Shown here piece after piece: positions 42,366 to 50,641 of a stretch of 64,000 nucleotides of DNA (positions within the stretch are counted from its first letter, which is position 1; every line of letters starts with the position of its first letter). The DNA comes from JANPPS01 sp965246835 (GTDB lineage Bacteria; Pseudomonadota; Alphaproteobacteria; Acetobacterales; Acetobacteraceae), in assembly GCA_965246835.1 (NCBI GenBank), contig CBDFFQ010000001.1, forward strand, positions 186,001 to 250,000, read 5' to 3'. The notes below the pieces were generated by a model. The model saw only the letters and a program-made list of their open reading frames with translations, was not told the DNA's origin and did no database searches. A program made the translations under genes and the position numbers.

Positions 42366-42859
42366 GCACGGCCCCGGCCGGCCCGGTGGTCGGCGTGATC
42401 ATGGGCAGCCAGTCCGATTGGGCCGTGATGCAGCATGCGGCCGAGACGCTGCGGGACCTGGGCGTCCCGCATGAGACCCGCATCGTGTCGGCGCATCGCA
42501 CGCCGGACCGGCTGGCGACCTATGCCCGGGATGCGCGGGACCGTGGCATCAAGGTGATCGTGGCGGGCGCGGGCGGGGCGGCGCATCTGCCGGGCATGTG
42601 CGCGGCGTGGACCCCCCTGCCCGTCCTTGGCGTACCGATGGAGAGCCACGCGCTGAAGGGCATGGATAGCCTGTTATCGATTGCGCAGATGCCGGCTGGA
42701 ATTCCGGTGGGGACGCTCGCGATCGGGCGGGCCGGCGCGGTGAATGCCGGGCTGCTCGCGGCCGCGATCCTCGCCTTGGCGGACCCGGCGCTCGCCGCCC
42801 GGCTGGATGCTTTCCGGGATGCGCAGACCGGTGCCGTCGCTGACACCCCTGCCGGCTGA
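42362..42859 (+). CDS. purE: N5-carboxyaminoimidazole ribonucleotide mutase PurE
   Basis: A 165-residue class I PurE converting N5-CAIR to CAIR in purine synthesis. 'VGVIMGSQSDWAVMQHAAET', 'ETRIVSAHRTPDRLATYA', 'VIVAGAGGAAHLPGMCA' and 'PVLGVPMESHALKGMDSLLS' are the family blocks, with the catalytic histidine in 'SAHRTP'. GTG start overlapping the YdcH-type gene; purK follows after 2 bases. Confidence 0.96.
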   Translation: MSTAPAGPVVGVIMGSQSDWAVMQHAAETLRDLGVPHETRIVSAHRTPDRLATYARDARDRGIKVIVAGAGGAAHLPGMCAAWTPLPVLGVPMESHALKGMDSLLSIAQMPAGIPVGTLAIGRAGAVNAGLLAAAILALADPALAARLDAFRDAQTGAVADTPAG

Positions 42860-42861
42860 TC

Positions 42862-43995
42862 GTGGGCGCGGCGCTCCCTCCGAACGCCACCATCGGTATC
42901 GTGGGCGGCGGGCAGCTCGGCCGCATGTCGGCGCTGGCGGCGGCGCGGCTCGGGTATCGCTGCCACATCCTGACGCCGGAGCCGGACAGCCCGGCCGCCC
43001 AGGTGTCCGCCGCGCATACTTTGGGCGACTATGAGGATGAGGCCGCGCTGATCGCCTTCGCCCAGGCCGTGGACGTCATTACCTTCGAGTTCGAGAACGT
43101 GAGCGCCGCCGGGTTGGACCTGCTGGAGTCGCTGCGCCCGGTCCGCCCCTCCCCGTCCGTGCTGCGGGTGAGCCAGGACCGGATCGCCGAGAAGGTGTTT
43201 TTGCGTGACGCGGGCGTGCCCACGGCGCCCTGGCGCGCTGTCGATAGCCGCACCGGGCTGGATGAAGCAGTGCAGGCGATCGGGCTGCCGGCCGTGCTGA
43301 AAACCACCCGGCTCGGCTATGACGGCAAGGGTCAGGCCGTGTTGCGGGACGCAGCCGACCTGGATGCGGCCTGGGACCGGCTGCAGCCCAAGCCGCTGGT
43401 GTTGGAAGGCTTCGTGCCGTTCGTCTGCGAGGTCAGCGTCGTGGTGGCGCGCGGGCTCGATGGCGGCGGCTCGTTGTTCGATGTCGTGGAAAACCGGCAT
43501 CGTGACGGCATCCTGGATATGACCCTCGCGCCCGCTCGCGTCTCACCCGCCACCGCGGCGGAGGCGGCTCGGGTGGCCTGGCGGGTCGCGGAGGCGCTGG
43601 AACTGGTGGGCGTGCTGGCGGTCGAGATGTTCGTGAACCAGGCCGGCCGCGTGCTGGTCAACGAGATCGCACCCCGGCCGCATAATTCCGGCCACTGGAC
43701 GATCGACGCCTGCCCGGCCAGCCAGTTCGAGCTGCATATCCGCGCCGTCGCGGGCCTGCCGCTGCCGCCCGGGATGCGGCATGCGGATGCGGTGATGAAG
43801 AACCTGGTGGGACCGGAGGAGACCGCACTCTGGCCCCGCATCGTGGCCGAGCCCGGCCTGATCCCGCATCTTTATGGCAAGGCGGAGGCGCGGCCCGGGC
43901 GCAAGATGGGGCACGTGAACCGGCTGTTCCCCCACGGCGCGTTGCCGGACGATGCGGCGATCCACGACATCCTGGGCTGGATCAAGCCGGGCTGA
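42862..43995 (+). CDS. purK: N5-carboxyaminoimidazole ribonucleotide synthase PurK
   Basis: A 377-residue ATP-grasp enzyme making N5-CAIR from AIR, bicarbonate and ATP. 'TIGIVGGGQLGRMSALAAAR' is the N-terminal dinucleotide-like fold; 'VLKTTRLGYDGKGQAVL' the ATP loop; 'LVNEIAPRPHNSGHWTIDAC' the catalytic block. GTG start. Converges on the deoxyribosyltransferase gene with a 14-base overlap. Confidence 0.96.
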   Translation: MGAALPPNATIGIVGGGQLGRMSALAAARLGYRCHILTPEPDSPAAQVSAAHTLGDYEDEAALIAFAQAVDVITFEFENVSAAGLDLLESLRPVRPSPSVLRVSQDRIAEKVFLRDAGVPTAPWRAVDSRTGLDEAVQAIGLPAVLKTTRLGYDGKGQAVLRDAADLDAAWDRLQPKPLVLEGFVPFVCEVSVVVARGLDGGGSLFDVVENRHRDGILDMTLAPARVSPATAAEAARVAWRVAEALELVGVLAVEMFVNQAGRVLVNEIAPRPHNSGHWTIDACPASQFELHIRAVAGLPLPPGMRHADAVMKNLVGPEETALWPRIVAEPGLIPHLYGKAEARPGRKMGHVNRLFPHGALPDDAAIHDILGWIKPG

Positions 43996-44518
43996 GCGCC
44001 TGGCGGGCGGCCGCGACACAGGCGGTGAACGCGGCGAGGTCATCCCACGCGCCGTCCTGCACGATCAGAACACCGGCCTCCCGCACGGCAGAGTCGATCA
44101 TGAGGTTCTCATGCAGGCCAAAGTCTTCGATTTGCAGGCCCTGCGCATCGTGCGTGCCAGTCCCGCCCGCGATCGCCCGGCTGCGGTCGGCGAGCACGGC
44201 GGCGGTGTTCGTATAGCCGAACACGGGCCGGCCGAGGCCGCGGGCGAACCCCACCTCATACACCGTCCCGGCATCGGCGCTGGCGCCGCGGAACGGCGTG
44301 AGGTTGGCGATGACGGCGTCGCAGGCCTGGATATGGGCCTCGTTGCGCCGGGCGATACGGTCCGCCTCCGGCAGCGCGGCCCAGCTGGCGGGCTCCTCGA
44401 CCGGATCGAGCGGCGAGACCGGCACCAGGCCCTGCGCCCGGCAGATCGCGGCGCGGCGGGCGGCCCACATGACGGGCTCGGGAAAGAAGACGTCGGGGCC
44501 GGCCAGGTAGACGCGCAT
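43982..44518 (-). CDS. Nucleoside 2-deoxyribosyltransferase
   Basis: A 178-residue protein that exchanges or hydrolyses the base of deoxynucleosides. 'MRVYLAGPDVFFPE' starts the fold, 'ACDAVIANLTPFRG' holds the conserved Asp, and 'ADAGTVYEVGFARGLG' contains the nucleophilic glutamate. A hydrolase of the 2-deoxynucleoside 5'-phosphate (Rcl) type is the alternative. Next to purine genes, consistent with nucleotide salvage. Confidence 0.9.
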   Translation of the reverse strand: MRVYLAGPDVFFPEPVMWAARRAAICRAQGLVPVSPLDPVEEPASWAALPEADRIARRNEAHIQACDAVIANLTPFRGASADAGTVYEVGFARGLGRPVFGYTNTAAVLADRSRAIAGGTGTHDAQGLQIEDFGLHENLMIDSAVREAGVLIVQDGAWDDLAAFTACVAAARQALSPA

Positions 44519-44639
44519 CGATCGATCTCATGGTTGTCAGGGTGTCAGCGGTTGCCCCGGCCCGCCCCGGATGCGATTGTCCGCCGCCTGACGGACCGGA
44601 CCATTTCGGCCCTAATCACCGGCCTAGCAAGAGGATCGC

Positions 44640-45857
44640 ATGCAGAAGATCAAGGTAAAAACGCCCGTCGTGGAGCTCGACGGCGATGAGATGACGCGCA
44701 TCATCTGGGGGTTCATCAAGGACAAACTGATCCTCCCCTACCTCGATATCGACCTGAAATACTACGATCTCGGCATCGAATACCGCGATCAGACCGACGA
44801 TCAGGTAACGGTCGACGCCGCGAACGCCATCAAGCAATATGGCGTGGGTGTGAAATGCGCGACCATAACCCCCGACGAGGCGCGGGTCACGGAATTCGGC
44901 CTGAAGAAGATGTGGCGTAGCCCGAACGGCACCATCCGCAACATCCTGGACGGCACCATCTTCCGCGAGCCGATCATCTGCAGCAACGTGCCGCGCCTGG
45001 TGCCGCACTGGACGCAGCCGATCGTGATCGGCCGCCACGCCTATGGCGACATCTATCGGGCGAGCGAGACCAAGATTCCGGGCCCCGGCAAGGTGACGCT
45101 GCAATACCATCCGGCCGATGGCAGCGCGCCGATGATCATGGACGTGCATGACTTCAAGGGCCCCGGCGTGGCGATGGGCATGCACAACACGCGCGCCTCT
45201 ATCGAGGGTTTTGCACGTGCAAGCCTCAATTATGGGCTGATGCGCAAGTATCCGGTGTATTTGTCGACCAAGAACACGATCCTCAAGGCCTATGACGGCA
45301 TGTTCAAGGATGTGTTCCAGGAGGTCTTCGACGCGGAGTTCAAGTCCAAGTTCGACGCGCTGGGCCTCACCTACGAGCATCGGCTGATCGATGACATGGT
45401 GGCCTCCGCTCTCAAGTGGGAAGGCGGCTATCTCTGGGCGTGCAAGAACTACGATGGCGACGTGCAGTCCGACATCGTGGCGCAGGGCTTCGGCAGCCTC
45501 GGCCTCATGACCAGCGTGCTGATGTCGCCGGACGGCAAGACGGTCGAGAGCGAGGCCGCGCATGGCACCGTGACCCGGCACTACCGCGAGCATCAGAAGG
45601 GCCGGGAAACCAGCACCAACCCGATCGCCTCCATCTTCGCCTGGACCCGGGGCCTGCAATATCGTGGTGAGTTCGACGGCACGCCGGACGTCACCGCCTT
45701 TGCCGCGACGCTGGAGCGCGTGTGCGTCGAGACGGTGGAGTCCGGGGCGATGACCAAGGACCTCGCCGCGCTGATCGGCAAGCAGCAGCCCTGGCAGAAC
45801 ACCCAGGCCTTCCTCGACACGATCGACCGCAACCTGCAATCGGCGATGGCCGCGTAA
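44640..45857 (+). CDS. icd: NADP-dependent isocitrate dehydrogenase
   Basis: A 405-residue homodimeric IDH of the eukaryote-like class common in alphaproteobacteria; oxidises isocitrate to 2-oxoglutarate in the TCA cycle. Motifs: 'KTPVVELDGDEMTRIIWGFI', 'KSPNGT'-like substrate loop as 'RSPNGTIRNILDGTIFREP', 'LIDDMVASALKWEGGYLWAC', and NADP-site 'AAHGTVTRHYREHQ'. GAGGA lies 5 bases before the ATG. Confidence 0.97.
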   Translation: MQKIKVKTPVVELDGDEMTRIIWGFIKDKLILPYLDIDLKYYDLGIEYRDQTDDQVTVDAANAIKQYGVGVKCATITPDEARVTEFGLKKMWRSPNGTIRNILDGTIFREPIICSNVPRLVPHWTQPIVIGRHAYGDIYRASETKIPGPGKVTLQYHPADGSAPMIMDVHDFKGPGVAMGMHNTRASIEGFARASLNYGLMRKYPVYLSTKNTILKAYDGMFKDVFQEVFDAEFKSKFDALGLTYEHRLIDDMVASALKWEGGYLWACKNYDGDVQSDIVAQGFGSLGLMTSVLMSPDGKTVESEAAHGTVTRHYREHQKGRETSTNPIASIFAWTRGLQYRGEFDGTPDVTAFAATLERVCVETVESGAMTKDLAALIGKQQPWQNTQAFLDTIDRNLQSAMAA

Positions 45858-45875
45858 CGCAAAAGGAGCAGGAAA

Positions 45876-46730
45876 ATGGATGGCTTGCAGGGCTTGACGG
45901 ACTATCCCCTGGCGCGCCGGGGCATGATCATGACCGGGCTGATCAGCGGCTTAACGCTGGCCACGACGCGGGCCGAGGCGCAGGCCATCCATACCGAAAC
46001 CGCGGGGATCGAGGCCGGCGAGGTCAAGATCCCCGTGGCGGACGGGACGATCCCCGGCTACTTCGCGCGGCCATTCGGCGCCGGGCCATTCCCGACCGTG
46101 CTGGTGATCGAGGAGATCTTCGGCGTCCACGAATATATCAAGGATATCTGCCGGCGGCTGGCGAAGGCCGGGTATCTGGCGGTGGCGCCGGAGCTGTATG
46201 CGCGGATCGCCGATCTCTCGACCATGACGGACGCCGCGACGATCGTGCGGGAGGTGATCAGCAAGGCGCCGGATACGCAGATGCTGTCGGATCTCGATTC
46301 GACTGCGGCCTGGGCGGCGGCCAATCGGGGGGATGCGGGGCGTTTGGCCGTGACGGGCTGGTGCCGGGGCGGGCGCAATACATGGCTGTATGCGGCGCAC
46401 AATCCTTCATTGAAGGCCGCGGTGGCCTGGTATGGACCCGTTGGTGGGCAGCCATCGCCAATCCAGCCGAAGACGGCCTTTGACGTGGCGGCTGACCTTC
46501 GCGCACCCTTGCTGGGTTTGTATGGCGGTCAGGATGCGGGGATCCCCGTGGACGCCGTCAGGGCGGCCGCAGCCCGCGCCGTGGCGTCAGGGAAGACGGT
46601 GGAGATCGTCGTATTCGCCGACGCTCCGCATGGTTTTCACGCCGATTACCGGCCGAGCTATCGCGCCGAGGCTGCTTCTGCCGGCTGGGCAAAAATGCTG
46701 GACTGGTTTAAAAAGTTCGGCGTGAGTTAG
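45876..46730 (+). CDS. Secreted dienelactone-hydrolase-family protein
   Basis: A 284-residue alpha/beta hydrolase of the carboxymethylenebutenolidase type. An N-terminal export signal with a twin arginine ('LARRGMIMTGLISG', ending 'ATTRAEAQA') suggests Tat export. The catalytic Cys is in 'VTGWCRGGRNTW', the Asp in 'GGQDAGIP', the His in 'DAPHGFHADY' and the supporting Glu in 'VIEEIFGVHEY'. It starts 18 bases after icd and may share its transcript. Real substrate unknown. Confidence 0.88.
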   Translation: MDGLQGLTDYPLARRGMIMTGLISGLTLATTRAEAQAIHTETAGIEAGEVKIPVADGTIPGYFARPFGAGPFPTVLVIEEIFGVHEYIKDICRRLAKAGYLAVAPELYARIADLSTMTDAATIVREVISKAPDTQMLSDLDSTAAWAAANRGDAGRLAVTGWCRGGRNTWLYAAHNPSLKAAVAWYGPVGGQPSPIQPKTAFDVAADLRAPLLGLYGGQDAGIPVDAVRAAAARAVASGKTVEIVVFADAPHGFHADYRPSYRAEAASAGWAKMLDWFKKFGVS

Positions 46731-46998
46731 CGTTGCAATGACTCCTACGGTCCCATGGCATGAGCGCTGGTAATCTTTCAGCCTAACGGATTGCAGGCGA
46801 AAACAAACAAATCCTAAAGTTTTCGTATTCAACTCGTTTCAACAATCAATACTTGCCTTAACACTTTCGGAATGAATAGTTCGAACAGTTCCACCTAGGG
46901 TTGATAACCTTTTCCGACCTTTCTGTACTTGTCAAACCTACCCTCATATGGGATCACGTTTCCGGGAGTTTCGACCGCTGTCGGAAGGGGTGATGTGG
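46731..46998 (+). promoter_or_regulatory. AT-rich region upstream of the FeeM-type acyltransferase
   Basis: About 270 bases with much lower GC than neighbours. A possible sigma-70-type promoter is TTGATA (46901-46906), 17 bases, TGTACT (46924-46929). A second candidate near 46853 is TTGCCT with ATAGTT 17 bases on. The -10 matches are poor. The last part carries the ribosome binding site GGAAGGGG (46983-46990). Confidence 0.35.
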
Positions 46999-47682
46999 AT
47001 GAGCAAGCGCTGCCTGCTAAATTCCGTGAGTGCCGCACGGGAGGATTACGTCACCGAAATCGCGGACACGCCTGATCGGCTGGCCGAGGCGTTCCGCTTG
47101 CGTCATCAGGTCTACTGCATCGAACGCGGATACGAGACCAGCCAAAATGGGATGGAAACGGACGGGTTCGACGGCAACGCGCGCCACGTTGTGCTCCGCC
47201 GACGCGCGGATCGCGAGGTGGTTGGCACGGTCCGTGTGGTGTTGCCGTCGCGCCGCCCGGGCTTCGGCCTGCCGCTCCAGCAAGTCTGCGATCCCAGCGT
47301 CATGGCCCAGCTTCCGCTTGCCACGATGGGCGAGATTTCACGCTTTGCCCTGTCGAAGGAACGCCGGGCCGGAACGGGCGAAGCGGGTGTGTTCATGCGG
47401 CTTGGCCTGATGCAGGGGATCTTGCAGGTCAGCCAGGAAGCCGGACTGACCCATTGGTGTGCGATCATGGAACGTAGCCTGCTCCGGCTTCTGCAGGCGA
47501 CGGCCATTCATTTTCAGCCAATGGGGCCGCTGGTCGAGTTCCACGGCATTCGCCAACCCGCGATCGGGCGCATCGACACCATTCTGGATCGCATCTGGCG
47601 GGAGGCAACGCCGGTTTTCGACTACGTCACGGCCGACGGGGCGTTGTGGTCTAGCCCGGTGCCGATGCGGCTGGCGGCTTAG
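46999..47682 (+). CDS. PEP-CTERM/exosortase-associated N-acyltransferase (FeeM-like N-acyl amino acid synthase)
   Basis: A 227-residue GNAT-related protein like the long-chain N-acyl amino acid synthases that accept acyl groups from acyl carrier protein. Family residues: 'FRLRHQVYCIERGYE' (R-x-x-V-x-x-E-R pattern), 'EVVGTVRVVLP', 'LATMGEISRFALSKERR' and 'WCAIMERSLLRLLQA'. ATG 46999 is 8 bases after GGAAGGGG; in-frame ATGs at 46948 and 46993 are less well placed. Its 3' end overlaps the convergent ThiF-nitroreductase gene by 32 bases. Relatives occur in genomes with PEP-CTERM sorting, and a PEP-CTERM protein is encoded 2 kb away. Confidence 0.85.
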   Translation: MSKRCLLNSVSAAREDYVTEIADTPDRLAEAFRLRHQVYCIERGYETSQNGMETDGFDGNARHVVLRRRADREVVGTVRVVLPSRRPGFGLPLQQVCDPSVMAQLPLATMGEISRFALSKERRAGTGEAGVFMRLGLMQGILQVSQEAGLTHWCAIMERSLLRLLQATAIHFQPMGPLVEFHGIRQPAIGRIDTILDRIWREATPVFDYVTADGALWSSPVPMRLAA

Positions 47683-49651
47683 AAGCCGCTGGCAGGGTCA
47701 GGAATTCGAGGTCACGGCGCACCGATCGCCCTTTCCTCGGCCGCGACACAGGCTCTCCAATCCGGCCGATGAAGAACACCTCACGTGGTTCCTGGCCGAT
47801 GACCTGACGGAACCGGGCGGCGAGTGTCGAGGCGCGCTTCCGTAAATCTGGATCGGCGGTAAAGGCGGTGTCCGACGCTCCGTACTCGGCGAAAATCAAG
47901 GTTGCATAGGCGGGCTGCATCGCGAGACCGAGCCGGGTCGCAGTCAGCCAGAAGCGTTGGACCGCTTGCCCAGCCCGCAAGAGTGCCTCTATTCGAGCGG
48001 CATCGCCGGATTGGAGCGCCGCGGGGCCGCGAAGGGTAAAGAACGACGCGGCACCTATACCCGGCACAAGGTCGAGCTGGGCCGCGATTGCACCGGTCCC
48101 GGCCACACGGTTCAGCAGGCGCGCCCGCCCCCAGCTCTTCATGGTCCAGCGCATCAGCCGCAAAGTGCCCGGGTCGACGCCCACGGCGCCGGCGGGAATG
48201 CCATGCGGGCTGCTTCGGTTCTGCCAGTCGATGACGCGCTGATGCACCTCGAACGCTTCCGCGGCTCGAAGCCTGATGCCGGTCGCCTTCGCGCCCAGAG
48301 CTGACACAGCCAGGCGTTGGCGGAGCGACGAGTGCCAGGAGATCCGGATATCCGGCCCCAAAGCGGCGGTGAGCGCCTCGATCTCATCCGGCCGTAATGG
48401 ACGCGTGCGGTATCGGCGCCGGTCCACCGAGCGGGTCGTGATGAATGGAAACAGCGGCTCCGGCTCGGGCGTCTCGCTGACGAGTGCCGCCTGGACGGCG
48501 ATGCGTGAGCCGCCCAAGAAAGACCATTTCAGAGTCGCCCCATGTTGCCGCGCCGCGATCTGCAGGGTCTCCAGCAGCATGCCAGCTGCGAGCGTCGTGG
48601 GCTCATGGCCGCGAAAATCGTAAATATCGCCATGCGGGCCGGCCTTGAAGTCAATCTCGGCACCGTTGGGGCCATCCAAGCGAAACCGCCAGGGCTGGGC
48701 GTTGTCGCCGCTCGGGGTCCATCTGGCATATCCCAGCAAAGTTTCGATCAATGTCCCAGCGGCTGGCGGCGCCGGCACGGGCGCACCCAGGCTTGCCATA
48801 AACCGCCGTGCGACAGCCAGCCTGAGCCGCTGAATGGGCCCGGCGTTGCCCCACCGTAGGCGGCTCGTCGCAGCTTTCGCGCGATAGGCGTCGTATTGGT
48901 GATGGATTGGGGCAGCGATCCCCCGATCTCGGTGCAATAAGATGCGTAGGGCCTGTGCTGCGGTCACACCGGCGCAGAGCTCACATCCGATGACTGTCGA
49001 GGGGCCACGCTGCTCGGAAAGGCTAACCCGTGATGGATCTGCCAGATAGGAACGGTGCAGGCCCCGGGGCGCCAGCCCGATCAGAAAGCGAAGGTATTGC
49101 TCGGAATCCGTCTGACCCTCCAGGCGGAAGTATTCCTCAAATGTCATCCCACCTGGCGAGAACGCCAAGAAACCGACGCCCATGCCAAGTGGCGCGGCGG
49201 TGAGGGCCGGAATGCCAAGAGCCCGCGCCCGCTCGAAAACGAGCCGGCGCAAGGGGAGGGCAAAAAAGTCTAGCCCATCGACGAAAAGATCGGCGCCCAT
49301 CAGAAATTCATCGATGGTGTCTGCTGCGATTCCTTCCGGGAACGCACGAATATTCAACCCGGGGTTGATAGACTGCGCTCGTTCGATCATCACGTCGAGC
49401 TTCGGCCGTCCAACGGTGTCGATCGTCGCCCCAAGCTGCCGATTGAAATTGGCGATGTCGAAGCGATCGAAGTCGGCCAAGGTAAAGCTACCAATTCCGA
49501 GCCGAGTCAGTGTCTCGAGGTGCACGCCGCCGACACCCCCCATGCCGGCGATCGCAACGCGACGGGTACGAAGGGCGATCTGCTCTGCGCCGGTGATCCA
49601 CCCGATGTTGCGATCGAATGCAGCGTTATACTCGAATTTGGTGCCGGACAT
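47651..49651 (-). CDS. ThiF/E1-like adenylyltransferase fused to a nitroreductase domain
   Basis: A 666-residue two-domain protein resembling the Rv1355c/MoeY type. Residues about 1-290 are a ThiF/MoeB fold: ATP loop 'VAIAGMGGVGGVHLE', 'DFDRFDIANFNRQLG' with the Arg-Gln pair, 'GRPKLDVMIERAQSINP', and 'VIGCELCAGVTAAQALRILL' with one C-x-x-C. The second C-x-x-C of zinc-binding E1s is not seen. Residues about 315-660 are a nitroreductase-like FMN domain opening 'ARWTPSGDNAQPWRFRLDG'. It should activate a carboxylate with ATP and carry out a flavin redox step, but the substrate is unknown. ATG 49651 is preceded by GGAGA. It is separated from the PEP-CTERM gene upstream by a terminator. Confidence 0.85.
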   Translation of the reverse strand: MSGTKFEYNAAFDRNIGWITGAEQIALRTRRVAIAGMGGVGGVHLETLTRLGIGSFTLADFDRFDIANFNRQLGATIDTVGRPKLDVMIERAQSINPGLNIRAFPEGIAADTIDEFLMGADLFVDGLDFFALPLRRLVFERARALGIPALTAAPLGMGVGFLAFSPGGMTFEEYFRLEGQTDSEQYLRFLIGLAPRGLHRSYLADPSRVSLSEQRGPSTVIGCELCAGVTAAQALRILLHRDRGIAAPIHHQYDAYRAKAATSRLRWGNAGPIQRLRLAVARRFMASLGAPVPAPPAAGTLIETLLGYARWTPSGDNAQPWRFRLDGPNGAEIDFKAGPHGDIYDFRGHEPTTLAAGMLLETLQIAARQHGATLKWSFLGGSRIAVQAALVSETPEPEPLFPFITTRSVDRRRYRTRPLRPDEIEALTAALGPDIRISWHSSLRQRLAVSALGAKATGIRLRAAEAFEVHQRVIDWQNRSSPHGIPAGAVGVDPGTLRLMRWTMKSWGRARLLNRVAGTGAIAAQLDLVPGIGAASFFTLRGPAALQSGDAARIEALLRAGQAVQRFWLTATRLGLAMQPAYATLIFAEYGASDTAFTADPDLRKRASTLAARFRQVIGQEPREVFFIGRIGEPVSRPRKGRSVRRDLEFLTLPAASKPPAASAPG

Positions 49652-49663
49652 TCTCCACCAACG

Positions 49664-49687
49664 AAAAGGGCGGCCCGAAGGCCGCCC
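49664..49687 (-). terminator. Intrinsic terminator after the PEP-CTERM gene
   Basis: An 8-bp perfect GC stem (49680-49687 with 49668-49675 read on the minus strand) with a TTCG-type tetraloop, followed on the minus strand by TTTT (49664-49667). It lies 24 bases after the stop of the PEP-CTERM gene and only 13 bases before the ThiF-nitroreductase start, so expression of the two genes is at least partly separated. Confidence 0.88.
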
Positions 49688-49711
49688 CACATTACGTATA
49701 ATCGGGCTTGA

Positions 49712-50497
49712 TTAAGCCGCCTTGCGACGACGGATCATCCCCAGCACGCCAAGGCCAGCGCCCAAGACGAGCATGGAAGCCGGCTCCGGAATGGCGGAGA
49801 AAGACGCGTCACCGCCGCCACCGTTGAGGGTGAACGTCGTGCCATTATTGAACACCGAGACGATGTTCGGGTTGTTGTTGAACGCCGCGCCCAATGAGAG
49901 GGTGATGTTCGTGGGATTGATCACGAAGCCCGGGATCGGGGTGAACGTGGTCTGCACGCTCGCTCCCGGGCTCGGCCCCGGAACGAAACTCGTGAACCCC
50001 GAAAGCAGGTTACCCGTCGCAAGCGTCACCTGCCCGCCCCCATCCGACTCGAACGGGTTGTTGCTGGCATCGATACCGAAAGACGCGACACCCTTCACCC
50101 CGATCAGCGAAGCCGTCAGGGACGTGAACTGCCCCGTCGAAGCGCCCTTGAAATCAGGGGCGCTCTGCGTGCCGGTTCCACTGAACTTGATGAACAGGGT
50201 GTAGGTCGACGGAAGGGGCGTCGTGACATTGGCCAACGAAATGTTGTTGACCTGCAGGTAGCCAGACTCAATGAAACTGAACTGCCCACCCGGAGCCGCG
50301 CCGGTGATATCGACCCGAGAGAAATCCTTCAGATTGAGAACGTCGGCGGTGAAGGGAGCGCTACCGGCCACAACGGCCGCCGGGCTGAATGTCACAGCGA
50401 TCGGCGCGGCATTCGCCATTCCGGAGAGGGACGCTGAGACGCCCACGGCAGCCACACCGGCCAGGAGGCTCTTTTTAAGATAGTTCGTCATTGTCAT
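49712..50497 (-). CDS. PEP-CTERM sorting domain protein
   Basis: A 261-residue secreted protein. Signal peptide: 'YLKKSLLAGVAAVGVSASLS' followed by 'GMANAA' (cleaved near residue 29). The mature part is Ser/Thr/Gly-rich and beta-rich ('FSRVDITGAAPGGQFSFIES'). The C terminus is a textbook exosortase sorting signal: 'IPEPASMLVLGAGLG', a hydrophobic helix, then 'MIRRRKAA'. ATG 50497 follows AAGAGCGAG; a second ATG 6 bases on is possible. Exosortase is expected to cut the anchor and attach or release the protein at the envelope. No exosortase gene is in the window. Confidence 0.93.
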   Translation of the reverse strand: MTMTNYLKKSLLAGVAAVGVSASLSGMANAAPIAVTFSPAAVVAGSAPFTADVLNLKDFSRVDITGAAPGGQFSFIESGYLQVNNISLANVTTPLPSTYTLFIKFSGTGTQSAPDFKGASTGQFTSLTASLIGVKGVASFGIDASNNPFESDGGGQVTLATGNLLSGFTSFVPGPSPGASVQTTFTPIPGFVINPTNITLSLGAAFNNNPNIVSVFNNGTTFTLNGGGGDASFSAIPEPASMLVLGAGLGVLGMIRRRKAA

Positions 50498-50641
50498 ACT
50501 CGCTCTTACCAAAGTGGAGATTGTATCAACCTCCGATAGAGAGACCCTACTCCGGTTAGGCACGATCATGAAATAACAGAATAGCGATGGCTGGAAATTA
50601 ACGGTGGATAACTTTGGCTGACACACCTCCCGTGCCGAAAG

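Noticed and set aside
46750..46775. A sigma-54-like sequence (TGGCATGAGCGCTGGT) upstream of the acyltransferase
   Set aside because: The -12 GC is replaced by GG and the site lies about 230 bases before the start; not good enough to call.
47651..49651. ThiF of thiamine synthesis, partner of the thiS-thiG at 26.5 kb
   Set aside because: The fused nitroreductase domain, divergent E1 core and separate location do not fit ThiF; it belongs to the Rv1355c/MoeY-like type.
50603..50611. DnaA-box-like sequence (TTATCCACC on the minus strand) upstream of the PEP-CTERM gene
   Set aside because: Single site with one mismatch and no cluster or AT-rich unwinding region, so no origin is suggested.
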